A stretch of DNA of 64,000 nucleotides. It comes from Typha latifolia. Its lineage: Eukaryota; Streptophyta; Magnoliopsida; Poales; Typhaceae. How positions within the stretch are numbered: the stretch's first letter is position 1; every line of letters starts with the position of its first letter. The stretch is taken from contig CM034107.1 in assembly GCA_019914945.1 (NCBI GenBank), positions 4,650,001 to 4,714,000 of the forward strand, given 5' to 3'. Positions 10,201-22,232 of this stretch are shown here, in pieces. The notes under the pieces are model-generated. The model ran no database searches. It saw only the letters and a program-made list of their open reading frames with translations, and had not been told where the DNA came from. A program made the translations under genes and the position numbers.

Positions 10201-13200
10201 GAGAAAGGGGGTTGGAGGATAAGAACTCGCTTTCATTTTTTACTGGATCTAATTTGTTCCCTCTTGCTTTGAGATTTTGGCTACGGAAGAAGATGAAATC
10301 TCATTAATCATTATTCCCTAAAAGAAAGGAGGAAGATAGGGGCATTTTAGATATTTAAAAAGAATAGTTTATAGTGGGTGAAATGTTCCTTTTTTATATG
10401 TTATCAACCAAAATAGTGTTATTGTTAACCTAATCAAGGATATTTTCTAGCAAAGGTTTGGTAAAAATGTAAGGCTTGATTTGCAAATATTGAAAATGTA
10501 GGATGTAAATCACAAAATAAGTAAAAAAGCCAGGGTGTTAAATGCAATTTTTTCTTTTTTTCCCTCTAATCTCCAACATTTTGTATGGTATTGTTTGGTG
10601 AAGCATTACTTTTCATCTATTAAGTAAGATAATGACAATAAGGTTTAGTTACATTTACACCCCTTACATTATGACCTATATCACATTTGCACATTACAAC
10701 TTGAAGAATAAAATCATATAATTTGCCTCTTACACTATTTAAAATGTCACACTACACCCTTCTATAAGGGTGGAGATTTTGAATTCAGGAGGCAGATTTT
10801 ATGCTTTTTTTTAGGATTGCCATGTGATACCAAGTCATAGTTCAAGCAAGGAAAATATATTTGCACCTAACAATAGTTCACTCATGATCAATTGTATCTC
10901 TAAAGAAGCAAGGAGGTAAATGAGTGACCAAACTGATACAAGGTGCCATCAAATTTCTAACTTCTGTTGTTACATTTTTGGGTGTATTGGAACAAGATTT
11001 GAAACCAATCAAATGAAGTTTTGTGATAGGAATGGAGGTCTAATTATTCCATTCCAGTCTACATATCAAAGAAGATGACGTCTGGCCGCTGGAGGAGAAG
11101 ATTCGCCGAAACAAACGAATCCTAAGTTGGACATTCGAACGCTAGTGCCCAAGAGCAAAAAGGCCACTAGAAGTGTTTGAATGACCTTCTTGATGTTCGA
11201 ACGTCAGTTCGATTTGCCTGGAAAATCTTTGATGCGTTTGAACACCCTCCAATCTATTCAAACGCACGACGGACACTAAGTTGATTTATTTCAAAGTTTG
11301 ATTAGGGTTTGACCTGTTTTCTTTCCTCAAGTCACTAGTCTGATTGAGAGATTATGTATATGTTTTATGTGAGTTAGGGCAAGTAATAAAAAATATTTTC
11401 CTCTTATCTCTTCTCTCTCAAGTCTAGCTAGGGGGCTAGAGTTTGTCTTCTTTATTTTCACCATTATTTTGTTATGGTATTGCTTGATATGGTTTTGTCG
11501 ATTCAAAACCTATCAACTAGTATTAGAGCTTATGTGGCCAATTGATGAAACCTTGTTATTTAACTTGCCACAAGGGTTGGACGGATGTCAAAGACATGGG
11601 CGACATTGGTTGGGGACCGTCTCGACATGTTGGAGTTGACTCTTCATCAGCAAGCTAGGAAGAAGTTGGAGCATGAGGAGGCCATGCAAATAATGAATAC
11701 AAACATGGAGGAGATGAAGGAGTAGATGCTTCGTATCACAGAGGTGTTGGCTTGGATGGAAAGGAGATCAACAACTGCTTTGACGAGGGGAATTAAGGAA
11801 GGCCATATTGGGCGAGTTCAGCCCGGAATCACTCATTTGGACTTTTGTGAAGACCTTATAGGTTAGTTATTCAAGGCGGAGCAATTTTTCGCCACCAAGG
11901 GACGCAACCAGTGGAAAGGGTTAGGTTTGCCACATTCCGCTCACATGTTGAGGTCTCACAATGGTTCTTAATGGTTTTTGAAAATGAACTTGATGGTAGA
12001 TTGGTCAAAGTTTACTTGAGGATTAAGATCGAGGTTTGGACCATCAGAATATGATAATTTTCAAAGAAAGGAGAGTGATAGAAATGGATGTCTAATTACT
12101 CCATTCTAGTCTACATTTGAAAAGAGACAGACGTCTGGCCGCGGGAGAAGATTTGTCGAAACGGATGAATCCTGAGTAGAGCATTTGAATGGACTTCCTA
12201 GCATTTGAACGGACTTCCTAGCATTCGAACGCTAGTGCTCGAGAGCAAAAAAAGAAGCATTTGAATGACCTTCCGGATGTTCAAAGGCCAGTCTAATTTG
12301 CTTGGAAATTTTTTTGATGCATTTGAACGCCCTCTAGGCTACTTGAATTTCCGTAGGACTTTAAGTTGATTTATTTCAGAGTTTGATTAGAGTTTGACTT
12401 CTTTTCTTTCCTTAAGTGACTAGTCTGATTGAGAGACTATATATATGTTGTTTTATGTGAGTTAGGGCAAGCAATAAAAAATATTTTCTTCTTTTATCTT
12501 TTCTCTCTCAAGTCTAGCCAGGGGGCTAGAGTTTGTCTTCTTTATTTTCACCATTATTCTGCTGTGGTATTGCTTGATAGGGTTCCATCGGGTAGGAACC
12601 TATCATTTTGTAACATTTTCAAAATTGATTACATCTTGGTCTCACAATTCAAGTTGTCAAGAATTGATAGTTTACACATATATTTAAATTTGATTCTTGA
12701 GAGAATAGGAAGTGTCAATAGAACATATGTTCTAGAATTGGAGCAAATGAGCTACGAGTCCTTTCTATGTAGTTCAAAGGCAGGAAATTCTATTTTATGG
12801 AAGAAAGCCTATTGATTGATGTAGTTGAATAGATCTCTTTACGTGTATGAATTTATCTCTTTACTTGTATGACTTAGATGTCTCGCATTTCTCAAAAAAG
12901 TGATACGATTGATGGGATTTGGTATGATAATTATAATATTGATGAGATTGCAATTCAAATATTTCTTTTTCATAGTTATTCCTGAATCAGACACTCTTAC
13001 AGCCACACCAACCTGCAAGTTGACTTTATTGAACACCATATAGAAAGACACTTGAAATTTCACAAGCTAGATGCCAAGGAGTTTTGAGTTTTTATAAATC
13101 CATTATATAACAACAGTAGGATCTGATATTTTAAACCTCTACTATATAGGACATTAACCAATTCAAATTGTTTCTTGGGGGCAAATTTGAAAAGAAAAAT

Positions 13201-16200
13201 AATAAGTGCTTGATTTTTTTTTTTTTGGGTGGAAGTGTGTGAATCCTTCTCTTGTTTCATTTGGATTATGGAAGGTTTTTGATGTTCCAATACCAATTTA
13301 GTAGCTGACCCTTGGAGGGAAATCAAGAGAATAATAGATTTCACTTTATGTTTATTGTGGCCCACCTCATCATGAAAATGTGACATTCTAATAACTGGAT
13401 GTCACAGTTCCTTCAGCATATAAGAAATACTTCTTAGATATAGTTGTGATGACATGATGTGATTTATCTCAACTTTGTTAGGTTATCCTTCTAAGACCTA
13501 TTAAGATGGGGTCATTTAGGCTATCGTTGTAGCTCAATGGTGAGTCCCACTAACTTATGGTAGAGGTTATAGGTTCAATTTCATCTGTGAATGTTGGTGT
13601 TGATATTTAGTGATTTTCTACTGGAGCCAAATATGTGAATTGGGCCCATTGTGACCCGTTTCTTGAAAGGGTTGTCCCAATTACCCAATTTATATATCAG
13701 AGAGGTCTAGTTCTTTGTCTAGTATATTCATGATCTATCACAAACATGAAAAAGAAAAAAAAGAATACTTTCAGTGTAAGTATAGATTTTACATGGGAAC
13801 ATCTTTTTTCTAAAATCTTTCATGTGTCAAACGTGTCCCAAACTAGACCTTGGGAACTATTTATAAGTTTGAAAAGTGGATAGTTCCTTACATGGATGTT
13901 TGTTATAATAGGCACAATAAAATTGCTGAATGAATAATGTTTATAATAGTGATATCATGATCAAGAAAATTTTGGTTTAGCTATTTGATTGGAATATTAA
14001 CCAATGGTGTTGTGGTTTGTGCTTTGCACCATCAAACCTTGCAAAGAAATTGGGGGAGCATAGAGACAAAGGACAACCACTCTATGTTCAGAAGGTGGTA
14101 CATGCATAGTTGATAAGTTGCAATAGTTACTTGCACAACTTCACGAAGTGCTGCACTGTGGAATAGACAATGACCTAATAAAGAAAAGATACTACTTTGG
14201 TTTCTAGGGTCAATATTTATTATTGGAAGACTATCTAGAATATAATGTAAAAGTTGTTCATTAATATTTATGTAAGGATGGTCTGTCCTACATACAACCT
14301 TTCACATTTAATGCTCTTTGAGTTAACATCCATTTAATTAACCCTAATCTTAAAGTGACCAGTCAAAAAGATTTTCCAATGGACCTTCTTATCTTAACAG
14401 TGAGCAAGTTATTTAAAATTTTCATTGCTAACTGGTTTAAACTGCATGGAAATATTTCAACATGGCTTGTGATGCTTATCCACATGGAAATATATCAATC
14501 TCTACTATCTGTACTGTCATTTCATAATAGTTAGTAATTTAGGTCTTCATTTTTGTATGTGCTATACGTTGCAAGATCATTCAAAGCTCTTATTTGTTCA
14601 CAAAATATGCATTGTTTAACTTGCCCATTAGATAATGCTAGATAATCTAGGTACCCCTTATAGCAAGGTTCTCAGGATCGGTATCGGTCATATGAAAAAA
14701 TGATACGTATTGGCCGTATCGGCCGCTCGTATCAGATCAGATTATATTTTAATTACATAAAATTCTAAATATTATTTAAAAATATAGAATTTTTTTTAAA
14801 TATTTAGAAAAAATTCTCTATCATCTAATAATCTATCTTTTACTTCTCTATCGAGTCAACGGGTCTTCTTCATCAAAAATAAGATTTAAATTAATTAGCT
14901 GCTCATATTTTGCCTTCTTAAATTTCTCCCTCAATCTTATATTATAATGGCAGAAAACTAATTTCTACAATCTTCCTATTGTCAATCAATTAGGTGTTTT
15001 GGTGTGGATTAAAGAGAAAGTTGTCTAATTTTTTTCATATTGTGATGAAGACACGGTTTGACTTAAAATTTTCTTTGCTATTGGTGTTAAATTTAGTGTC
15101 TTCTCCTATCTATATATAGATTACTATTTAGCTGGAGTGTTATGAGATATAACTGTAACAATTTTAGCAATACTGAATTGATCAGCTCTCTATCTATCTC
15201 TCCATCTGAAATCTGAAATATGTTGTTGCATGCATTTAATAAGAAATCGATTATAGTGAGTTAAATCATGAAACAAATAATAATAAAATTATTTAATTGA
15301 ATTATAACTCACTTCTTTATTGTAAATGATTTGTTAATGAATGTTGGGCTCAAGCCTACTAATTACCTTCCTAATTCTCGATAAGACTTCAAAATCATTA
15401 TTGACATTTTTAGATAATTGAAATATTAGATTAACAAAATATCCTGTAGAAATTTTAAAATTAAAATTTGTAAGAATTCAAAATTTTAATATTCATAAAT
15501 AAAAATAAATTAGTAAATTAGAAGCATACCTACCAATAACATGTATATCTCTATGTAATTGTTTGTTACATTTAGAGTTAATTATCTTTCACCACTTTCT
15601 ATAACCTTGGCCCACATTTTTTTTGATTGATTTTTTTGCTATATCTATTGCCTCATATAAGAAATTCATCTCAGACTTGTTATCACTATCTATAAGTCAT
15701 ACTTTGACAAAAGACTCAAATATTGCAGTGGCAATTGTAATATCATCCCTATCAGTAACGTGTATATCTCTATGTAATCTTTTGTTCCATCTAGAATTAA
15801 TTATCTTTCACCACTTTTTATAACCTTGGCCCACACTTTTTTGATTGATTTTTTTGCTATATTCATTGCCTCATATAAGAAATCCATTTCAGACTTGTTT
15901 TCACTATCTACAAGTCGTAATATTTTGACAAGAGAATCAAATATTGCGGTGGCAATTGTAATATTATCCCAAAATACATTTCTAAGAGCTATATTCTTCA
16001 AAGTTTCATATAAAGTTTTATTTTTAGGTTTCACATTCTTAATTTTTATAGACCATTCATGTGATATAAACATTTACATAATATCATCCTTATAGCGCAC
16101 GATGTTCTCCAATGCAAAAAAATGAGTGGCAAATCTAGTGATGCCGAGTTTGAATGATCTTTCTACTACCAGTTATTTGTCTAAGTAAATTAAGAACCTA

Positions 16201-19200
16201 ACTGTAGTTGTATGACTTTGTCAATTTTAGGCTCCTTTAAAATATCCTCTAATATAAGATCGATAAAATGTATAGCACATGACATCTAATATAAATGAAG
16301 TACTTTTGTCATAAGTAAATTTTCAGTAGGTTTATAATAGACCCATTATCAGTAACCACTTGGATATTCTTTTTTCACTTATTTTTTATACCACCTCATC
16401 TATCATCTAACAAATATAATTTGCACTTTTAAAATGAGCAGTAATATCCATAGACTTTAGAAATATTATTTTCATGCTCGAGTATACTAAAAAATTAATT
16501 ATATTTCTTCCGTTTTGTGTACTCCATCCATCATACATCAATATATAACCAAATTCATTCAATACGGTTTAAATGTCTCAATGTAAGTACGAAGCTCATC
16601 TATTTTTGAATCAAGATATTTAGTAGTAATATTATTTGAACTAAGAGGCGAAATACTAGACCCTACTAATTGTATAGCATCTATCATAGTGCGATAATAA
16701 GGACTATCAGTTACATTGAAAAGAATATAGTTGTAGAAGAAATATTTCGAGATAGCCCTACCAATGTGATTCTTTGCATTTTTAATTTCTTTGAAAGCTG
16801 TCTTGATAGAAGTTTATGTACGATCTTTTTTTTCCTGAAGGTATGCATCTATTGGTCTACTATTTTCAGACTTTGCTGTAACACTAGGAGTGCTATGGGT
16901 AGAATTGCTACCCTTATATTCTCTTTCTCCATGTATATGAACTGATATAGTCATATAGATCTTTGAAAGTTATCATCAATGTTTCTTCTTATCTCTTATT
17001 TTTATATATATTTTTGCTCTTTTTTATTGCCCTCATCATTTGTCTCTCTTCATCATCTTTATCACTTTGCTCATTGTTATCATCATCATCAATGTGTACA
17101 GGACTTTATAGATTGTTTATTATTGTTTTTGCCAATTAGAACCAACATCTCTTTTCCAACTTTCACGGTCACCTGAGTGTAAGCTGTTACATTTATTTAC
17201 CTTCCAGCTAAATGTTCTTTCAAATGGCTGACACCATCACTTATTTTCTTCCCACACCAGTTACATTTAAAACATATTTTATCTTGTCCAATAGTGCTTC
17301 ACTATTGCCACCCAATGTCGGTATCATGCGACTTCTCTTTTGGAGCCTTTTTAATTTTTTACTGTAACTATGTACATCAACATAAATAAAAATAAAATAA
17401 TTTAAAATTTAAGAAAATAAAACCCTCTCTTAATTTTTTTTTTCTTTGTTATCCCCCGCTCTCTCCCCCTTCCCCCTCTCTCTCTCAACAGCAGTAGGTG
17501 CTGCTCTGCGCTATAGGAAGAGAAAGAGAGAAAATGAAAGAGGAATTAAAAACTGAAAAAGAAATAAAAAGTTAACTGACCCAAGGTCATCGGATCATGG
17601 TCGGAGAGGTGAGATTTTAGAAAGAAGAGAAAAAGAAAGAAAGAGAGAATGAGAAAGAAAAAAAGAGAGAATAGAGAGAAAGAGAGGCTGGTGGGGGGAT
17701 ATCAATAATTGATATCCTGTCGGGAGATCTGACCCATCCCCCTTAAAACGGACCGGGTATCGGCCGAAATGGCCAATACCCTAGCCGAAACTGGAAACCA
17801 TGCCTTGTAGTGCATTAGTCAGAACATCTTTTCCTTTTATGAGAATACTGCTGCTTTTACTTAACCTGTGTATTTGTTGATTGTCAATGCTAGTAAACTG
17901 TTTAATTGTGACAATATTCTAAGAAGTAATTTTGAACAGGGAATAGGTATTGACATTCATGATTCTCTTCTTTAATATTTTAAAGAGAGCAGTCATGCTG
18001 ACATACATATGTTTGGTAATTTCTTAAAGGCCTTAAGAAGATAGTTATGGACCATGACATTCTTTTCCCTACTTCAGATCTTTTTTGGCTTCATAAACCT
18101 CTACTCAAATTCCATCTCATTACGATCATAGAACTTTCGTTGTTGACAGCTCCCAACAAATTGCTCACTTTGATGATTCACTAAATGTATGAATGAAGAC
18201 AGCTTCATGTCAGTAGATGCCGTGCTGCCTTTCTCATTTTTTGTGCTTACCTGCATGCATGCTTGCTTCATGTATGTATTATACATATGTATGCTTCTAT
18301 ACATTTTACCCATTGTAAGACCATCATTTAGCTTATAATCTCCTCCTCCATAATTTTGTGCGCTCAGTAGTCAGACCTATCAAGTCAGGTTTTCTCCAGT
18401 CCCGAACAACATGGATATATATAATAAGGATGTCATAGGATTTGTTTTTTCCTACCTGTTTGTTGTACTACATTTATTCCTTAGAGGAAGACATTATTAG
18501 GTTGACTCTCCTAATATTTTGTCATGTACCAGTGCCTGTATACTTTGTATGAGTTTAATGAGTTGTTTTTTGAGCATTTCATTTTGATTGACATTGCCCA
18601 AGTGTTATTCCAATACCAGCCTTTATTTGCTTTTTTATCAGTAGCTTTGAATTTTGATAGCATTTATCTGGTTGCAAGTTAGCTTGTTATTTTACTCTTT
18701 GGGAAAAGTTGGTTCTTGATTCGACACCTTGAAGATGTTCAGTTCTTTAAGGTTTTGATTGGTCCCACTAAGATCTCCAGCATAAAGAGGTTGAGCAAAG
18801 GACTTGACATTTTTGTCTATTTTCCAGGAGGTGCATATTTGTATGGAATAGTCTAAGCTTGTATTCTCTGTTGTATTTTATACCAGTTGGATCATGTACA
18901 CACTTTCTTCCTCTAATGATAGCATAACAATTATCCTTGCTCTCAAGGATTTACTGCTGCTCAGAAGTCACAGTGCTGGGTGATACATCTCTCATTCTCT
19001 TGCCAATCTGTTGATATCAAGAGAAGCAATACAAACTTGAGAAGAGTTAATTGGAGGAGATGGATTGGATGAGGAAAGATGAACTACCTTTGGACACCAT
19101 CGTTGCCTATCATCCCAGTAGTGTTTGGGAATAAAGAGAACTAGGAAGCTGATGACTGTAGAGCCAAATAGGCGAACTGATCCTTAGTGGATCAAGAATT

Positions 19201-21111
19201 AAGTTTATGATCCACTAGCTGATTGAGAATTTAAATTAACGATTCATTAATAATTGAGAGGACGGTCAATTGAGAGCTTATTCTCTATTCTTAACGAATT
19301 GAGAATTTATTCACGATCTGCTAGTCAGGCAGATAGTGAATCTACGACCTGCTAAGAAACGAGTCATCATCTACTTTGTGTCTTAGTAGATAGCGGTTGG
19401 GCGGCTTCCCTTTGTCATGCTATCTTTTTCTCCTGTCTTGGATGTGAAAGGTGACTACCAGAGGTATGCCTTCCCTTTCAAACAACCAAAGAGGTTACTT
19501 GTAACTTGCTCCAGTCAGGTATGGGACCTATTAGAAAGGCTTTGTCTGAGTAAGGGTCACGAAGGATTGTCCAAGAAGCAGCCCATGATTAGTAGTTATC
19601 CATGAACATGGGATTAAGCTTTAACATTGAGGAGAAAAAGGGCATTCTTCAGTAGAGTCAGCTGGGACTTGCTTATCAACTTAGGGTACGAGAGACTGGT
19701 CTTGAAGCAAAGCTGCAATGGAATGAAAAGATATTCGTGAACCAAAAAGCTTAAAAGGCAGTCCCTCAATTTAAATTTAAGAAAAGCAGTTTACAATGTT
19801 CGAAAGTATTCCTGCAGTATGCTGGAGGCTAAGTTTTCTGCGTAGGGAAATTTGTTGAGGACCTATGAGTTTATTCTGAAGCATTTTATCTTGACAAAGT
19901 AGAGATTTACTTTAAATCTCTAAGGTGTATATATGATATATGGATCTAGTCTATTGACAGATTATAGCAAACCTTATTAGGAAAGGTCCTCAAACCTGAG
20001 CTGCAAAGCAAAGTTACTAGTTAAAATGCTTGTAATGTTTGTAATGCTTTTAGTTTTGCAAAATCTTTGACCATGCAATATATAGAACTAAATGAATATA
20101 CTGCTTTTTAATTAGCACAGTGCAGCTTAGACAGGAGTCAAGCTAAGACATCTGTGTTATTTTTTTTTATAAATTTTCGTACAGTATGAGGTAGTGGAAG
20201 TTGTTGGACCTTACTGTAGTGTCAGCATGTGAATAATTTGCCAGATCTACAACCTTACTGTAGGTGGGTGGGAAGTTAGATTTTTTACTCCAATTTCATT
20301 GGAGAACTGACAATTGGTGATGCCTCTTTGACCTTTTTGGTGCAAATTATGTTACATTTATTTGAAAATGCTCTCATTTGTACCTTTTTATCTTTGAAGT
20401 TCTCTATCACTGTTATAGAAATGCTGTGTAAAGGTTACTGGCCTGTACTTTGTTATATTGAGGATGAACTGTTGGATACTATTGTTTTAATACACTGTTC
20501 TTATATAGCGCTTGACCTGCAGCATTGTGAAGTATAAACTATATGAACATTTCAATTTGTTTGCTAATGCTTGACTTACAAAATTCCTCTAAAAGCTAGT
20601 ATGTATAACTGTCTGCATACAGGATGAGGTTGTTCAACATGATCAACAATCTCCCAACGATATATGAGGTTGTGACTGGAGCTGCAAAGAAGCAAACCAA
20701 GGAGAAGACCCCTCACAATAGCAGCAAGAGCAACAAATCAGGGTCTAAGACGGTACATATGGATACCTTACATAAGATCTCTTGTTTTTTCTTTCTTAAT
20801 ATTTAGTCTGCCTTTTTTTTTTCGTTCCAACTTCTTAGCAGCCAAGACAGGAAAATACAAAGGCCTCAAAGATGGCGCCCCCTAAAGATGATGAAGAGAG
20901 TGGAGAAGAGGAGGATGAAGAAGATGAAGAGGAACATGGCAACACGCTCTGTGGAGCATGCGGCAGTGCTCATGATGATTTTTGGATATGTTGTGATGTC
21001 TGTGAGCGATGGTTCCATGGAAAGTGCGTCCGGATTACACCTGCAAAAGCTGAGCATATTAAACAGTACAAATGCCCGGATTGCAGCACCAACAAGAGGG
21101 CTAGGGCATAA
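7274..21111 (+). CDS. Alfin1-like PHD-finger protein (histone H3K4me3 reader family)
   Basis: Coding exons: 7274-7373, 7486-7518, 8847-9075, 20623-20752, 20842-21111; the sum is 762 nt, giving 253 aa, and all junctions are GT-AG with matching phases. The N-terminal Alfin domain (about 8-135) is strongly conserved ([66 protein letters not shown]). A Ser/Lys-rich linker and acidic stretch (180-195) follow, then a C-terminal C4HC3 PHD finger: C201, C204, C215, C218, H223, C226, C242, C245. Family members bind methylated H3K4 and act in nuclear transcriptional regulation. The start codon gives the family's usual N-terminus. Oddities: intron 3 (9076-20622) is 11.5 kb and holds at least four transposable elements; exon 5 has a tandem acceptor (ttagcag, 20836-20841) allowing one Gln more or less; the PHD loop between C204 and W212 is two residues shorter than usual and lacks the usual Tyr. 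Confidence 0.95.
9880..10555. mobile_element. Foldback (MITE-like) element in Alfin-like intron 3
   Basis: Left arm (about 9885-9990) and right arm (about 10450-10550) are inverted copies. For example, tttacatcttgcattttcaa on the left corresponds to tttacatcctacattttcaa in the reverse complement of the right, with atatttgcaaa following in both. The interior is AT-rich with a purine-rich block (10160-10220) and no ORF. The ends are approximate and no target duplication was resolved. Confidence 0.5.
11024..12605 (+). mobile_element. Short internally deleted LTR retrotransposon with perfect TSD
   Basis: 5' LTR 11024-11515 (492 bp) and 3' LTR 12076-12605 (530 bp) both begin TGATAG and end CCTATCA. 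The target duplication TTTTG is perfect (11019-11023 and 12606-12610). A primer-binding site resembling the initiator-Met complement (TAGTATTAGAGC, 11518-11529) follows the 5' LTR, and a purine tract (aaagaaaggagag) ends at 12075. The 560-bp interior contains only a broken gag relic ([14 protein letters not shown] around 11870) typical of Ty3-type elements, with stops. The 3' LTR carries a short internal duplication (gcatttgaa.ggacttccta, about 12190-12230). Many differences between the LTRs suggest an old insertion. It lies in Alfin-like intron 3, sense orientation. Confidence 0.85.
13520..13745 (+). mobile_element. Probable tRNA-derived SINE in Alfin-like intron 3
   Basis: A pol III A-box-like TAGCTCAATGG (13530-13540) is followed 32 bases later by a B-box-like GGTTCAATTTC (13572-13582), the spacing of a tRNA head. 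A non-tRNA body follows (about 13583-13740) and then an A-rich stretch. No cloverleaf can be folded completely. The ends and target duplication are not resolved. Confidence 0.5.
14664..17802 (-). mobile_element. hAT transposon with decayed BED/DUF659 transposase
   Basis: Ends: CAAGGTTCTCAGGATCGG on the left and, reverse-complemented, CATGGTTTCCAGTTTCGG on the right. They are flanked by the 8-mers ccttatag (14656-14663) and ccttgtag (17803-17810). CA termini and an 8-bp duplication are diagnostic of hAT elements. On the minus strand, reading from the right: a BED zinc finger ([20 protein letters not shown], about 17270-17215); a DUF659 region ([20 protein letters not shown] then [14 protein letters not shown], about 16555-16400); VVTDNGS (about 16350); [16 protein letters not shown] (about 16290-16235); and a later hAT segment ending in the frame 16073-15801 ([19 protein letters not shown]). 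Stops and frameshifts make it inactive. It is antisense to the Alfin-like gene. Confidence 0.88.
15530..15970. repeat. 219-bp tandem duplication inside the hAT element
   Basis: Unit 1 (15530-15748) and unit 2 (15749-about 15970) both run from ctaccaataac/ctatcagtaac through gtatatctctatgtaat, cttggcccaca and ttgattgatttttttgctat to ggcaattgtaatat. They differ by scattered substitutions. The duplicated segment covers part of the C-terminal transposase relic plus adjacent sequence. Confidence 0.8.
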
Positions 21112-22232
21112 GTACTTTATGTCTCTTATGTAGAATATGTGTTCCATAACACCAGGAAGAACATCTCTGGATCATCAGATGTGCGAAGATATGGATCAAC
21201 TGTTAAGTTTCTATTTTCTAGAATCATTTACTTGTCTCTACTTTAAGATTATTCATCTTTCTAATCTCATTCCTGCTATTTTTGGCAGACATTTGGACAT
21301 TGTTGGAAGTAAATCCAAACTAGGTATTAGTGATTGATGAAAAAGTCTTTAGAAGTTTGAATAGGGTAGTCTATTTTCTCATTTGCTTGTTTATGATAAG
21401 TTACACCAGTTAATTAGGTAATCTCCTCGTCATGTTTGCTTATTAATATTGGATGATTTCCACTTAACCTTGGTTGGAAGGAAATCTTTGCCTGAATTAC
21501 TAAACAGGTTTCATGTTTTAACAGCTGTGTTTACTATTTGGTTATGTAATTTTTCATGACTAATTGCCAGTTAGACTAGCAATTCTGTTGTTCTCTCAAC
21601 TTTCTGCCTTAATTTGTTACCTTTAAAAAATAAAAAAGATTCTTCAGACTTATACTTGCTTGACCTCACCATTTCTCTTCTATTTCAAGTATAAATATTA
21701 CGCATATGGAGGTGTACGTATAGAATTACACTTTATTCCATAGTTTGTCAGCTTGAAAATTTCTGACTTGGGGAATCTTTAAATTGGTTAGCGGAACCTT
21801 TTCTCTTTTGGGATAAAAATTTTAAACTGGTTAAGGGTTGACTTAAGGGAATGAGACTTGGGAACAGTTCGGCTCTTAATTAACTATCTGCAGTTTTTAG
21901 GTATAAAAAGTAGAACAAGAAGAAGATACTGAAATAAGAACGCTTCTTATCAAAAAAAACTAATCTAACTCTTTTAAAATCTACGGTCATGCTAGGGGCA
22001 AATTTGCACGAAGAGACTTGAATGTGAAGATTAATGGCACACTATAATTTCCAGATAGATAAGTCCAAATCCAAAGGCAATATAGGCATAATTATATTGA
22101 AAAAAAGATCCCTGATTTATTCGACGCATGGATGCCGAAGGGAAACATCATACCATAATATATGGTCAACTCTGTAAGCAAAGATCGAAAGTTTATAAAC
22201 GTACGTAACGGGACCAATATGTCAATTTTTAG
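21112..22232. other. 3' UTR of the Alfin-like gene and convergent intergenic sequence
   Basis: No gene is seen. The first few hundred bases are the presumed 3' UTR; the cleavage site could not be fixed. The region separates the Alfin-like gene (+) from the KH-domain gene (-), which converge. Confidence 0.5.

Noticed and set aside
15530..15970. Possible CRISPR-like repeat
   Set aside because: There are only two long units with no spacers, inside a hAT transposon of a plant genome; it is a tandem duplication.
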